64,000 bases of DNA from Conchocele bisecta (taxonomy: Eukaryota > Mollusca > Bivalvia > Lucinida > Thyasiridae): the NCBI GenBank assembly GCA_029237695.1, contig CM055280.1, forward strand, positions 28,152,560 through 28,216,559. The letters are read 5' to 3'. A model generated the notes under the pieces. That model was not told where the DNA came from and made no database searches. It worked only from the letters and a program-made list of their open reading frames with translations. Of the stretch, positions 23,456 through 32,762 are shown piece after piece. Every line of letters begins with the position of its first letter. Positions within the stretch are counted from its first letter, which is position 1. Position numbers and translations under genes: made by a program.

Positions 23456-24295
23456 TCACATGCGTTTGGAAAACTCACATTTAGAGGGTTTGAGCTTTAA
23501 ATTGTGCTGATGAAGCTTTTGAAACACACGTTCCAGACGGTTCAGATGTTCTTCATATGAATTTGAAAAAATCAAAATATCGTCAAGGAATATCATACCT
23601 TCTCGCAAGTTTAATTCACCCATACAGGTCTCCATGAGTCTTTGGAAGGTGGCTGGAGCATTCGTTAGCCCAAAAGCCATTATAGTACACTTGTAAAAAC
23701 CCAATGGGCCAACTGAGAATACTGTCTTCTCCTTGTCCTCCTCCCTCATTTCCACTTGCCAGTAACCTGAACGCAAGTCCAGTTTAATGAAATATTTGGC
23801 ACCTATGAGGGTGTTGATAGTGTCGTCGACTCTACGGAGACTGTATGCATCTTTTTTAGTGTTTTCATTAATTCTCCTAAAGTCTAGACAAAATCGGAGG
23901 GACCCATCTTTCTTCCGGACCAATACAACATTGAAAGAGTATGGACTATTGGAATGTTGTATAGCACCTGCGTCAATCATCTCTTTCAGATGTTGTCGCA
24001 CCTCTTCGAGCATTCCTGGTGAAATATGCCTGTAAGGTTCCTTAATCGGCGTACCATCCACCAGGCGTATGGCATGTTTCACCAAATCAGTGTTGCCTAA
24101 GTCGGTGAAGGACCTTGAGAATATGCTTTCCCATTTCTGTAACAACTGTTTAGTTTTTGCGATCTGATCAGTGGAGATATTCTCCTCACTAATCTTAACT
24201 CCAATGTCGCCAAAACTAAAATCTATATCAGGCTCACCGGGTATAGCATTATCTTTCTCATGTATAACTTCACTATGTACAGAGTTCACCTGCAT
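23456..24295 (-). pseudogene. Gypsy-1a reverse transcriptase, near-complete ORF
   Basis: A 279-codon frame from ATG at 24295. Visible Ty3 RT motifs are LVRKKDGSLRFCLDFRRIN (about 126-143), KLDLRSGYWQ with the first catalytic Asp (173), AFGLTNAPATFQRLM (207-221) and FLDD (236-239). FLDD replaces the commoner YVDD or YIDD. The frame stops before the RT thumb, which continues in another frame at 23290-23478. As part of a frameshifted pol it is unlikely to make active enzyme. Confidence 0.85.
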
Positions 24296-24429
24296 TTTAT
24301 GTGATGATCTAATCAGTCAATTACCTTGACCTCATTCAAACAACACAAGTTTGACCTTGGGCGAATTTTAATTGGACTGGCCGATAAATTGCATACACTA
24401 ACTGGGACACGGACAGTACCACTGGTTAA

Positions 24430-24985
24430 TTCCCCCAATGAAACAACTATTGGACAAATTGCCAAGCTTGTGGCGTATCAATATGCTCAGTAATTGCGCT
24501 GTTAATACTGTCATGCTTCCGCACTATGCCATGTATAATTGTCATTTCACCAGGGCCTACTGTGAATGCATGTTTGTTAGTACTTCGCACCAACACCGAA
24601 TTACTCGCACTCATTGAGTCAAAAGAGGTCTTCCATGCTTGTTGTATCATCAACATATTGTTTGTCTGTGTAGAAACGTATCACATTCGTTCCCACAATA
24701 ACCGGTACCCTCTGATTATAATTAGTGTATGGTGTGACTAACACAGGAAAATAATCAGATCTATCAGTCCCAGGTGGAGAATGGTAGGCTGATGTCGGCC
24801 TCAATGTAACCCATGTATGGCAGCACATTACCCCCTGCACCATGTACATGGAGATCGAAATCACCAATGCTCAATAACCTGGGTAATGGATCTAAGCTGT
24901 TATAAAAGCTTTCTGATATACATGTGATCATAGACCCACTGTCTACCAATGCCTTTGTAGTTTCACCACAAAACCGATTAGTCAA
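24430..24985 (-). pseudogene. Gypsy-1a protease and linker, broken
   Basis: The frame 24764-24985 contains ALVDSGSMITCISESFYN, with the D-S-G active-site triad of an aspartic retropepsin. A frameshift moves the next part (PPGTDRSDYFPVLVTP, VPVIVGTNVIRFY) to the 24619-24867 frame. A further shift leads to the 24447-24656 frame with SASNSVLVR and VGPGEMTIIHGIVRK. The sister copy at 57478-58167 keeps these parts in one frame except for one stop. Confidence 0.75.
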
Positions 24986-25032
24986 TCAGGTGTTCGTTTT
25001 TGGAAGGACGGGATGTAGCATCCGCTGTTTTA

Positions 25033-26415
25033 TCACCATCTCCTATTTGCCCTACAATAGGAGAGGTTAATCCTTTGGCTCTTGCCCTGTTCTATTGTCC
25101 CCATCACGGTTACTTTGGGACGTTCCGCGTCCGGAACCCCATAGTAACCCCTACCCCTACCGCGATAGCCCCTGATGCCAGAAGCACCACGGTAATGTTC
25201 ACGACCACGACCTCTGGTGTAATAATTGTCACTACTTGTTCTGTTGTCAGACGATGAAGAAGTAAGATTGTTTTCATATGATTCAATCAATCTTTTTCTC
25301 CATAGTCCGCAACTTATCCATCAATTGTGTCATCTGTTCTGACATTTTTTCAATCTTTCTTTACTGGTCATGTGATTCTAACTGAACAGGGTTGTGTTGT
25401 GAATGTTTCAGTTTTGAGTGACTCTGAGAGGGCGGCAATGAATCTGTAGCTGTTAGTTCCAGGTCCACTGCTCTAATCTCTCTGAGCAACGAATCAAAAC
25501 TTTTCAGCGAGTCATATTTATGTCTAGTCTGATTCTTCAGTCTCTCACTGCGGAGACTTGTCCAAAATTTAGATCTTAGCATGTCATTCTTTGCTTCAAA
25601 GCTCATGTGCCCATTGCCAATTGCCAACTGTAAAATTGACTCAAGTATATATCCAAATGCAGTGACTGACTCATTCTCCCCTTGCACAGTGGTGTAAAAT
25701 TTCTGCAAAACGGACTCATTACTCGACACATTACCAAATAACCCATCTAGTTTCTGAAGTATCTGAGTACTGGAAGCGGATTATCCCAGGGCAATCAACA
25801 TTTGTCTAGCTGTACCCCTAAGTGATTTTCTGATAGCCTGTAACAACACAGGTTCAATCACTTGCCTATCTAGCATGAGACACCGTAACTCAAATCGCCA
25901 TACCTCATATGTAACATCACCTTTTTGAGCCGGTCCATCTCCCCAGAGAACTGTGGTATTTTTATGTTGTTCAACTGGGTGGTGGGCATAGAAGTTACAG
26001 TCAGATTTGGTGGTGGTATGGGTTGTCCAAACTGTGGAAATGCCGAGACGGATGTTTGTTGTGGATGTGAAATCCCCTGCCTTGACATGTCAGTATCGGG
26101 AAATTGCAATCTGGGATTGGCCTGTGTTGGGGATGGAATAAGAGAGCCTAACTGACCTGGTGTCGCATTATGTGTGTTATGTACCACTCCCCCTAACGTC
26201 GGACTAGTACCAGGGATGTGAAATCTCGGTCTCGGTTTAGCTGGCAAAGATGCGCTAAGTTTGTCAGCTAATGTCACCTTAGGAGTGGATGTCGATGGTT
26301 GTTTTAACAACTCATATTCCTTATGTGTTAGCACAACATAATTGCCCTGGTTATTCAATGCCTTAACCATCAATTCATAGTCTAGTATATTCAACTCTTC
26401 CCCACCGGAAGCCAT
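25033..26415 (-). pseudogene. Gypsy-1a gag (PNMA-like capsid), broken
   Basis: The first ATG is at 26415. The upstream part of this frame begins with TTG, so ATG is preferred. Compared with the intact copy at 58249-59586 there is a 2-base insertion near 25936 just after IPQFSG, a stop at LIPLG-E (near 25787), a stop near 25361 and a 1-base loss near 25140 in the Arg-Gly region. The surviving capsid piece (25361-25729) has LQKFYTTVQGENESVTAFGY. The RGRGREHYRG box is at about 25150-25220. Confidence 0.8.
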
Positions 26416-27142
26416 GTTCAAGTAAGTTCGGTTTGTCAATGAAACCAACAAATTGTCAAAGTCGATTTCTGACAATCACCGTAAGTAGTGAGTCCTTAAC
26501 ATGTACGTCTATCTCTAATAGTATGTTTATATGTCAGCTGGTAATTACACTAAGTTAAATACCAAACACCATAATATGCATACTAAATAATCATCAGATA
26601 CAAACACCCGCAGACTGCAGATTCTGCTCGCGCTAGCACTGCTTCTACTATATGTAGATACCTATGTATCAATAATATCAATAATTACAGCATAGATTAC
26701 GTGTATTACAAAACTGAGAAATATTCTTACAAAAGTCTCTATTCATTTACCACTGAAATGAAACCACACAAATATAATTGCAATATGTGACGTAGATGTA
26801 CAATCGTCAATCGCACGGAATGAGATCCACCGGAAATCTGGAATAATTCAATTATCTCGAAAAAAAAAACAGACTTCGAATGACTTATTTAACTAAGACA
26901 TTGTGAAATAATTAAATTTGGAGAAAAAAATCAAATCATAATTCCAAAAAACTATCAAATTTGTCAAAGTAAAAATCGTACAAATTACGAATTTTCAAAA
27001 AAAATATGCTATTATCGAACACGTGTTGTAAATTGTTTAAAAAAAAACACAGACGAAAATGAATAACAATGGTTTCAATTTATCTTGGTTTCGAACCACA
27101 GAACATTGAACACTTAACACAGAACATAAAGCATAGAGTATA
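26416..27142 (-). other. Gypsy-1a leader, 3' part
   Basis: Untranslated leader between the Gypsy-2 insertion point and the gag ATG. It aligns with 59587-60314 of the sister copy. AT-rich, with no open frame of note. Confidence 0.7.
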
Positions 27143-27724
27143 TGTGGCCGGGCGGTCGCTCAACCTTGGCGATACCCAAGGCCGGTAGATAGAATCGGGG
27201 TTCTCTATTTGGTTTGGAAACTGGCGGCAGATACGTGAAGGCGGAACAATAAACTGTAAATACAATATTTACCAAGATAATTTATATCGAACATGTACAC
27301 AAGTGATCAATATGGCGTCGGGAAAATAAAGTGATCGGAAAAAGCTGCGTGCGCATGCAACATGCATTTGTTAGTCATGTGACTTCCTAACAAAAGAACT
27401 GCACTAGTCCAGTCAACAAGTACCTATTCTGAACTGTAATAGTCCAGTACACTACAGGTAAATCTGAAAGTGCTACATTGACTGGACCTAAATGTACCGA
27501 TACTAGACTACAACGAGGGTGTATACATATTAGAAAGGGCTACATTCGTCACGGAGTGGAAGCTATTATATATATCACAAAGACAAGTTTTAAATTTTAA
27601 TTCATCACCACAAATTCCAAATACATGTACAACCGAAATGGTTAGGAAGTGAATGGGATTAAATAAATAACAAACCCAAGTTTTGTATATTTATTCAAAC
27701 CCCCCACAAATTCCAACTGCCACA
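27143..27724 (-). repeat. Gypsy-2 3' LTR
   Basis: 582 bp, identical in length to the 5' LTR, with three substitutions between them (in CTACATTCGTCACGG, GTTTTAAATTTTAA and AAATAAATAAC). That is about 0.5 percent difference and implies recent insertion. Confidence 0.95.
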
Positions 27725-27738
27725 TACTCCCCCTCTTT
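27725..27738 (-). other. Gypsy-2 polypurine tract
   Basis: On the minus strand AAAGAGGGGGAGTA directly precedes the TGTGG start of the 3' LTR. Confidence 0.85.
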
Positions 27739-28566
27739 GCGAAAATGTCGTCCCGACTTTCATATTATATATGCACATGCATCAATAAAAATAATAAGAT
27801 GGTAATTACATATACATAGATATGTATATATGTATCCTTAATGAAAGGTAATGGCTGGCGTCTGAAAAATAACAAGAGGACATGAAACACGAAAATGTGT
27901 TGGTTGATTTGATTTAAACATATTTTATTGCTCTGTTACAATTTACATTATTTCCACGCTATACAATATACTGTTAAAGAGAGCAAACGGGTTGGGCTAC
28001 AAGTTTGCTATTGTGTGTCACGTTGGTGACTGCATACGGGTAAAATAAAATCCGATATGAACATGAAAGAACAAAAATATGACCGTCTCAATATTACCAC
28101 CTCGTCAGCTCCAGTTACCATCATGATGGTAAATGGTACCGTGAACACAATCGACATGTGTCGGTTGATGAACTGATCTAATCAGATTGTGTCAGGAATA
28201 TCAACATAGTTTTCAAACTATTTCAACATTTGTGGTGCTTCAACACAAATACCAGAGACCTGTACTTGAAAACATGTGTTCGTGCCTAAGTACGCCCTGG
28301 AGCTCTCTTTTAGCAATAAAGGTGGCATACAATCACCTCCTGCCTATATAGATGTACACAACCATATGTAGCTTTGGTACACATTAGGGTGAGACGGTTA
28401 AAACTATACATTCCTTAAAATCTTGAGGCCACAGAGTGCCAAACTCAGGATGACTGTTTGCTACCCCTGTGGCCTATCTCTACACTCGATGGTGATCATT
28501 GTCAAATCCGGGTTGTCACGTTTGGGTAATGGTCATCATTTCGTGGTAATTTTCGGTCAACCCCAC
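27739..28566 (-). other. Gypsy-2 3' untranslated region
   Basis: About 830 bp between the pol tail stop and the polypurine tract. No env-like frame and no transmembrane segment are seen. Confidence 0.6.
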
Positions 28567-29109
28567 CTATACCCAAATGACCTGTTCCCGCGGGACCGAG
28601 AACACATGAGTCTGGGCTTGCGGCATTACATAGTCTCCGCTAGTGATCCATGCTGGTTGCTTTGTTAGACGCCGAGGTCTTCCAGTAGAGGGAACGGATT
28701 CATCGTGATTCCTCGAAGGTGGAGGAAGAGGCACGGGTGTAGTCTCGGTTGTCTTCTCTTCCCGCGGTAGTAATCGAGGCGGCACACCACGCTCTCCATG
28801 TTTCCTCCGCATGGGAATCAGATACGGCCGAGTAGGCTCCTGATCAGGCGGCAGATGTACCATTGAACCATCCTCCTCGGCCACTGATCCCCGACTGCTA
28901 GAGATACGCGGTGAGGTGGGTGGCTGTACATCCGCTGGCATGGACTCCTGCCGATCATCCTCGATAGTGGATGCCACACACATGAAGGGCAAGAGGAGAT
29001 TGCGGTGCGCGTCCTTGCCTTCCGTGCTCGCGTCTGATCCGGTACTACCTCGTATACAGGCATCCCCGGAATGGGTTGGCGCTTCACAACGTACGGCTGT
29101 CGCTCCCAT
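28567..29109 (-). pseudogene. Gypsy-2 pol C-terminal tail in a shifted frame
   Basis: Reads HRNLLLPFMCVAS, a Ser/Pro/Arg-rich disordered region and PRRLTKQPAWITSGDYVMPQ. The equivalent HRNLLLPFMSIP and VRKPPDRYGEWVMP occur in Gypsy-1 after the integrase. The upstream pol frame runs past this point in another frame, so a single indel near 29010 separates the tail from integrase. The part of this frame above about 29010 is an out-of-frame shadow. Confidence 0.7.
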
Positions 29110-31391
29110 TTGTCTGCAAGCTTCTGCTTCCCGCGGATGCCGACATTACGTACGAGTACTCGGTCGCCCGGATGGAGAAGTGAGTTCCGCACCGTCTTGT
29201 CGTAGACCTGCTTCTGCCGCTGTGAACTTTTCTTGGCTTCCTCCTTGGCTTTTGCATACGCCTTCTCCAATCGGTCTGTTAGTTTTCTAACATACTCGGA
29301 GGAATTACGCGCTTCGATGTCGTCTGGCTGGATTCCAAGGAAGGCGTCAATTGCTAGACGTGGGTGTCTCCCGAACATTAGATAGTAAGGTGAGTATCCC
29401 GTACTGTCATGTTGGGTGCAATTGTACGCATGTACCAATGTCGGTACATGCGCCTTCCAGTCACTCTTCTGCAGATCATTCATCGTTCCCATCATCTTGA
29501 GGAGTGTCTGGTTGAACCGCTCAACCATTCCATTACCCATTGGGTGATACGGGGTGGTTCGGGATTTGTGTATGCCCGCAATCTCGCAGAGCTCTCTGAT
29601 GATATGGGATTCGAATGTCTGACCGCTGTCGCTATGTATGGTGGCCGGGAATCCATAGTGAACAATGAAGTTGTCGAATAACATTCTTGCCGTCGTGCGT
29701 GCGGTCTGATTTTTCGTGGGAATTGCATGCGCATACCGCGTAAAATGGTCAGTGATGACAAGAATGTTCTCGACCCCTCCCTTTGATCGTTCCAAGGATA
29801 GATAGTCCACACATACAAGCTCCAGGGGTGCGGATGACGTGATGCTGACCAGTTCTGCACACTTTGTAGGGGCCGTCTTCCGGAGGATGCACCGATTGCA
29901 ACTCCTGACCTTGTCCCTGACAAAGGTTTCCATCCCGGGCCAGTAGAATCTCTGCTTGAACAGTGATATGGTACGATCGTGCCCCTGATGTCCTAAGTCA
30001 TCATGAAGAGCCCTGAACACTTCGTCATGCAAAATGTCAGGCAAAATTAGTTGCCGGATTTCCTGGTCTTGGAATGTTGCCTTCTTGTAGAGGACGTCGT
30101 TGAAGAGGATGAGCTGATCCCAGTTCTTCAGGTATCGCCTATCAATAGCCCCAGTGTCGACCCGCGTAGCGGACAGTCGATCACCGCTCTTGATAGCTGC
30201 GATGATGTGATGAATCTGGTGATCAGCTGACTGTACCTCTCTCCAGTCGTTGTCACTCAGCGCATAGGCGTTCAGGAGCTCCGTGGGTGGTTCTGGAATC
30301 CCGATATCGGTCAACTGAGTACTGGCGCCTGATGGGCCTAGACTGTCAACGTAGGGGCAATCCTCCGTTGCTACCACCGATACAGCCTGGCAAACAGCCT
30401 TCATCACGGGAGTACCAACATCAACAACTGCCTCTGGACGTCGGGACAACCCATCCGCATCGTCATTTTCCTTTCCCGCTCGATAGCTGATGGAGAAGTC
30501 GTAGTTGGCCAGCGCGGCTACCCATCTCTGGCCTGTGGCATCCAACTTCGCCGTAGTCAAGATGTATGTCAGAGGGTTGTTATCGGTGACGACGGTAAAC
30601 TTGGTCCCGTAGAGGTAGTCGTGTAGCTTGTCGGTAATCGCCCATTTTAACGCCAGGAACTCGAGTTTGTGGGTGGGATAATTCTTCTCTGATGGTTTGA
30701 GGCTTCGACTGGCATAAGCTACAACCCGATCTTTCCCGTCCTGTCGCTGGTATAGTACAGCGCCTAATCCACTGCCGGAGGCGTCGGTGTGTACCATAAA
30801 TGGGAGGTCATAGTCCGCATATGCCAGGACTGGTGGGTTCGTCAGTTGCTCGACCAGTGTGTCAAATGCTTCCTGTTGGGCCTCTTTCCAGACGAACGGC
30901 GTTCTGGGTTTCTTACTCTTCGTCGTTTTGGACGTCGGAATCCCAACTAACAGGTCATTCAAAGGCCGGGCGATACTGGCGTAGCCCTTGATGAAGCGGC
31001 GGTAGTAGCCAGTGAACCCCAAGAATCTCCGCACGTCCTTGGCTGACTTCGGTACTGGCCAGTCTTTCACCGCTTCATTCTTGGCAGGGTCCGTTCTGAT
31101 ACCTTCTTCAGACACCACGTGGCCTAGGTATACCACCTCTCGTCGGAAGAATTCGCACTTCGACGTCTTGAGTTTTAAGTTGAACTTCCTCAGTTGTGAG
31201 AAGACCGCTTCCAGTCGCCGTAGGTGCTCATCAAAGTCTGATGAAAAGATGATGATATCATCGAGATATATGAGGCATTCTCGTAAGTGCATGTCGCCCA
31301 TACATCTTTCCATCAGCCTCTGAAAAGTAGCCGGTGCGTTACAGAGACCGAATGGCATTCGATTAGCCTCATAAAAGCCAATCGATCCCAC
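28818..31391 (-). CDS. Gypsy-2 pol: RT C-terminal half, RNase H, integrase
   Basis: An 857-codon open frame, open further upstream to about 31455 because its listed first codon is not ATG; it normally continues from upstream RT. RT: FGLCNAPATFQRLM and YLDD (42-45). RNase H: VHTDASGSGLGAVLYQ (about 200-215), KLEFLALKWA (Glu 244), TDNNPL (Asp 270) and DADGLSR. Integrase zinc site: His 463, His 468, Cys 498, Cys 501. Catalytic triad: Asp 529 (VDYLSLERS), Asp 588 (HSDSGQTF), Glu 624 (MVERFNQTL), which gives D-35-E spacing. A GPY/F-like stretch, KLADKWERQPYVV, follows. The last ~80 residues are out of frame after an indel near 29010. The frame joins 31429-31857 through a one-base indel in RT. Confidence 0.88.
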   Translation of the reverse strand: MGSIGFYEANRMPFGLCNAPATFQRLMERCMGDMHLRECLIYLDDIIIFSSDFDEHLRRLEAVFSQLRKFNLKLKTSKCEFFRREVVYLGHVVSEEGIRTDPAKNEAVKDWPVPKSAKDVRRFLGFTGYYRRFIKGYASIARPLNDLLVGIPTSKTTKSKKPRTPFVWKEAQQEAFDTLVEQLTNPPVLAYADYDLPFMVHTDASGSGLGAVLYQRQDGKDRVVAYASRSLKPSEKNYPTHKLEFLALKWAITDKLHDYLYGTKFTVVTDNNPLTYILTTAKLDATGQRWVAALANYDFSISYRAGKENDDADGLSRRPEAVVDVGTPVMKAVCQAVSVVATEDCPYVDSLGPSGASTQLTDIGIPEPPTELLNAYALSDNDWREVQSADHQIHHIIAAIKSGDRLSATRVDTGAIDRRYLKNWDQLILFNDVLYKKATFQDQEIRQLILPDILHDEVFRALHDDLGHQGHDRTISLFKQRFYWPGMETFVRDKVRSCNRCILRKTAPTKCAELVSITSSAPLELVCVDYLSLERSKGGVENILVITDHFTRYAHAIPTKNQTARTTARMLFDNFIVHYGFPATIHSDSGQTFESHIIRELCEIAGIHKSRTTPYHPMGNGMVERFNQTLLKMMGTMNDLQKSDWKAHVPTLVHAYNCTQHDSTGYSPYYLMFGRHPRLAIDAFLGIQPDDIEARNSSEYVRKLTDRLEKAYAKAKEEAKKSSQRQKQVYDKTVRNSLLHPGDRVLVRNVGIRGKQKLADKWERQPYVVKRQPIPGMPVYEVVPDQTRARKARTRTAISSCPSCVWHPLSRMIGRSPCQRMYSHPPHRVSLAVGDQWPRRMVQWYICRLIRSLLGRI

Positions 31392-31428
31392 CTGGAAAGC
31401 AGTCTTCTGTTTGTCCTCTTCCCGGAGT

Positions 31429-31857
31429 TCAACTTGCCAGTAGCCGCTCTTTAAGTCGAGTTTGTGTGAAATACTTGGATCCGGCTAAAAGGTGGAGAGT
31501 TTCTTCAATGCGGGGGATCGCATATGCGTCCTTGATTGTTCGCTGGTTGAGTTTCCGGTAATCAATGCAGAACCGTATGCTGCCATCCTTTTTCCGAACA
31601 ATCACGACGTTTGATGAGTAGGGACTACTTGACTCTCGAATGACGCCGGCTTTAAGCATCTCCGCCACATGTTCGCGAACTTCCTGTATGAGTCCCGGTG
31701 GTACCCTCCTGTATGGTTCCTTGAAAGCTTTCTCGTCATCCAAGTGTATTTCATGTCGAATGACTTCTGTGTGACCAAGGTCAGTAGGTCCCTGTGAGAA
31801 GATGTCTTTCCAACGAAACATCATCTTGGCCACGGCCTCTTTTTGTCCACTGGTCAA
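31429..31857 (-). pseudogene. Gypsy-2 reverse transcriptase, N-terminal half
   Basis: Contains FKEPYRRVPPGLIQEVREHV, PYSSNVVIVRKKDGSIRFC (RT fingers) and IDYRKLNQRTIKDAYAIPRI. It leaves frame right after GSKYFT, where the KLDLKSGYWQ-type motif should start. The proper continuation is in the frame of the 857-codon ORF, so one extra or missing base near 31465 is the lesion. An in-frame TAA at 31858-31860 separates it from the linker upstream. Confidence 0.8.
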
Positions 31858-32443
31858 TTATGAGTCCTCCAGATCCACTCCATATGTTGTGGCGCTTGGT
31901 GTGGAATCCGTACCCGACATGGTTTGTTGACCGACGTGTACATTTGGTGGATTGGTCGTGCTGGCAACAGGGCAACTGCGGAGAACTTTCACTTCTTGTA
32001 ACTCGCATACAATCGACTTGGGGGGGATAGTGATTGTTCTGGTGATAAATTGCATACTCGGACGGGTACTCGTGACGTCTTCCCATTGTTCTTCAATGTC
32101 ACCACCCTTGGGCATGCAGATACACGCGATGTGTATTCCTGTTGGCATCGTTCAGTCACGGCGCAGTCTACCTGTCTAATTTTCCTGGTGAATCCTGTGA
32201 TCGTTCTCGTTTCCATAGGTTTCAGAGTGAATTTGGAAGTAGTACGCACGAGCCCAACGGCGCTCTGTGTGATTGCCTCGAATGCCAATGAATCCCAGCC
32301 CATTGTTCAGGAATATGGCTGATGTCATCGTCCATAGTCTTGAACTTGTACATCCTTATCATGTTAGTCCCCACAATGACTGGTACCTGTTCATTAAACT
32401 CAGTTCCGGGTACGGACCAATAAGGGTATAGGCATGGGCTCAT
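31858..32443 (-). pseudogene. Gypsy-2 protease-RT linker, multiply frameshifted
   Basis: Three frames in turn match the linker seen in Gypsy-1: 32222-32443 has VPVIVGTNMIRMY, 31989-32303 has VGLVRTTSKFTLKPMETRTI and VPVRVCNLS, and 31858-32148 has ITIPPKSIVCELQEVKVL. Frame changes fall near 32415, 32305 and 32045, and a TAA closes the last. The density of lesions is odd next to 99.5 percent identical LTRs. Confidence 0.7.
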
Positions 32444-32760
32444 CCTGTAGGAATGGTACAGTGACGTCTACTTCAATATAGCCCAAGTACATTATTTCTT
32501 GTCCATTCGCAGCATCCACACGTAATTCTAGTTCGTCTAGACTATGCAGTACCGGGCGAGGCTCCATTTGTTCATAGTACTTGGCGCTTAGTGTACTGAC
32601 CATGGATCCAGAATCAATGAGGCCTTTTGTATCCCGTCCTTCAATAACAATTGAACTGACATTAGCATCACCAACGAGTCTGGTCATGAACTTATCTTTA
32701 GGGCTTTCTATGTCATTGATGCCCTCCGTCTGCCCTACGACAGAGGCATCAATCAGTTTA
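32400..32760 (-). CDS. Gypsy-2 protease, reached by -1 frameshift from gag
   Basis: In the -1 frame from the slippery site the reading frame is open from 32762 to 32400. It starts LIDASVVGQTEGINDIESP, then MTRLVGDANVSSIVIEGRD and GLIDSGSMVSTLSAKYYE. The D-S-G triad marks an aspartic retropepsin that would process Gag-Pol. A later GQEIMYLGYIEVDV stretch is flap-like or C-terminal. The product is short (about 120 residues) because the frame closes after PMPIPLLV; the same region continues in another frame. No ATG is needed at 32687, because synthesis would enter from gag. Confidence 0.8.
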
Positions 32761-32762
32761 AA
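32716..32762 (-). promoter_or_regulatory. Gypsy-2 gag-pol -1 frameshift signal
   Basis: On the minus strand gag ends TCT TTA AAC TGA. T TTA AAC (32762-32756) is a canonical X XXY YYZ slippery heptamer in the correct frame, and the gag stop (32755-32753) follows at once. Directly downstream TTGATGCC (32752-32745) pairs exactly with GGCATCAA (32723-32716), with further pairing TCTGTC / GACGGA inside and a loop containing GTAGGGCA. A slip of -1 enters the protease frame, which is open. Spacing to the stem is short (3 nt, or 5 if two base pairs melt). Confidence 0.85.

Noticed and set aside
27739..28566. Possible env gene downstream of Gypsy-2 pol
   Set aside because: No signal peptide, transmembrane segment or frame of adequate length. 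The pol tail stop is followed by untranslated sequence and the polypurine tract.
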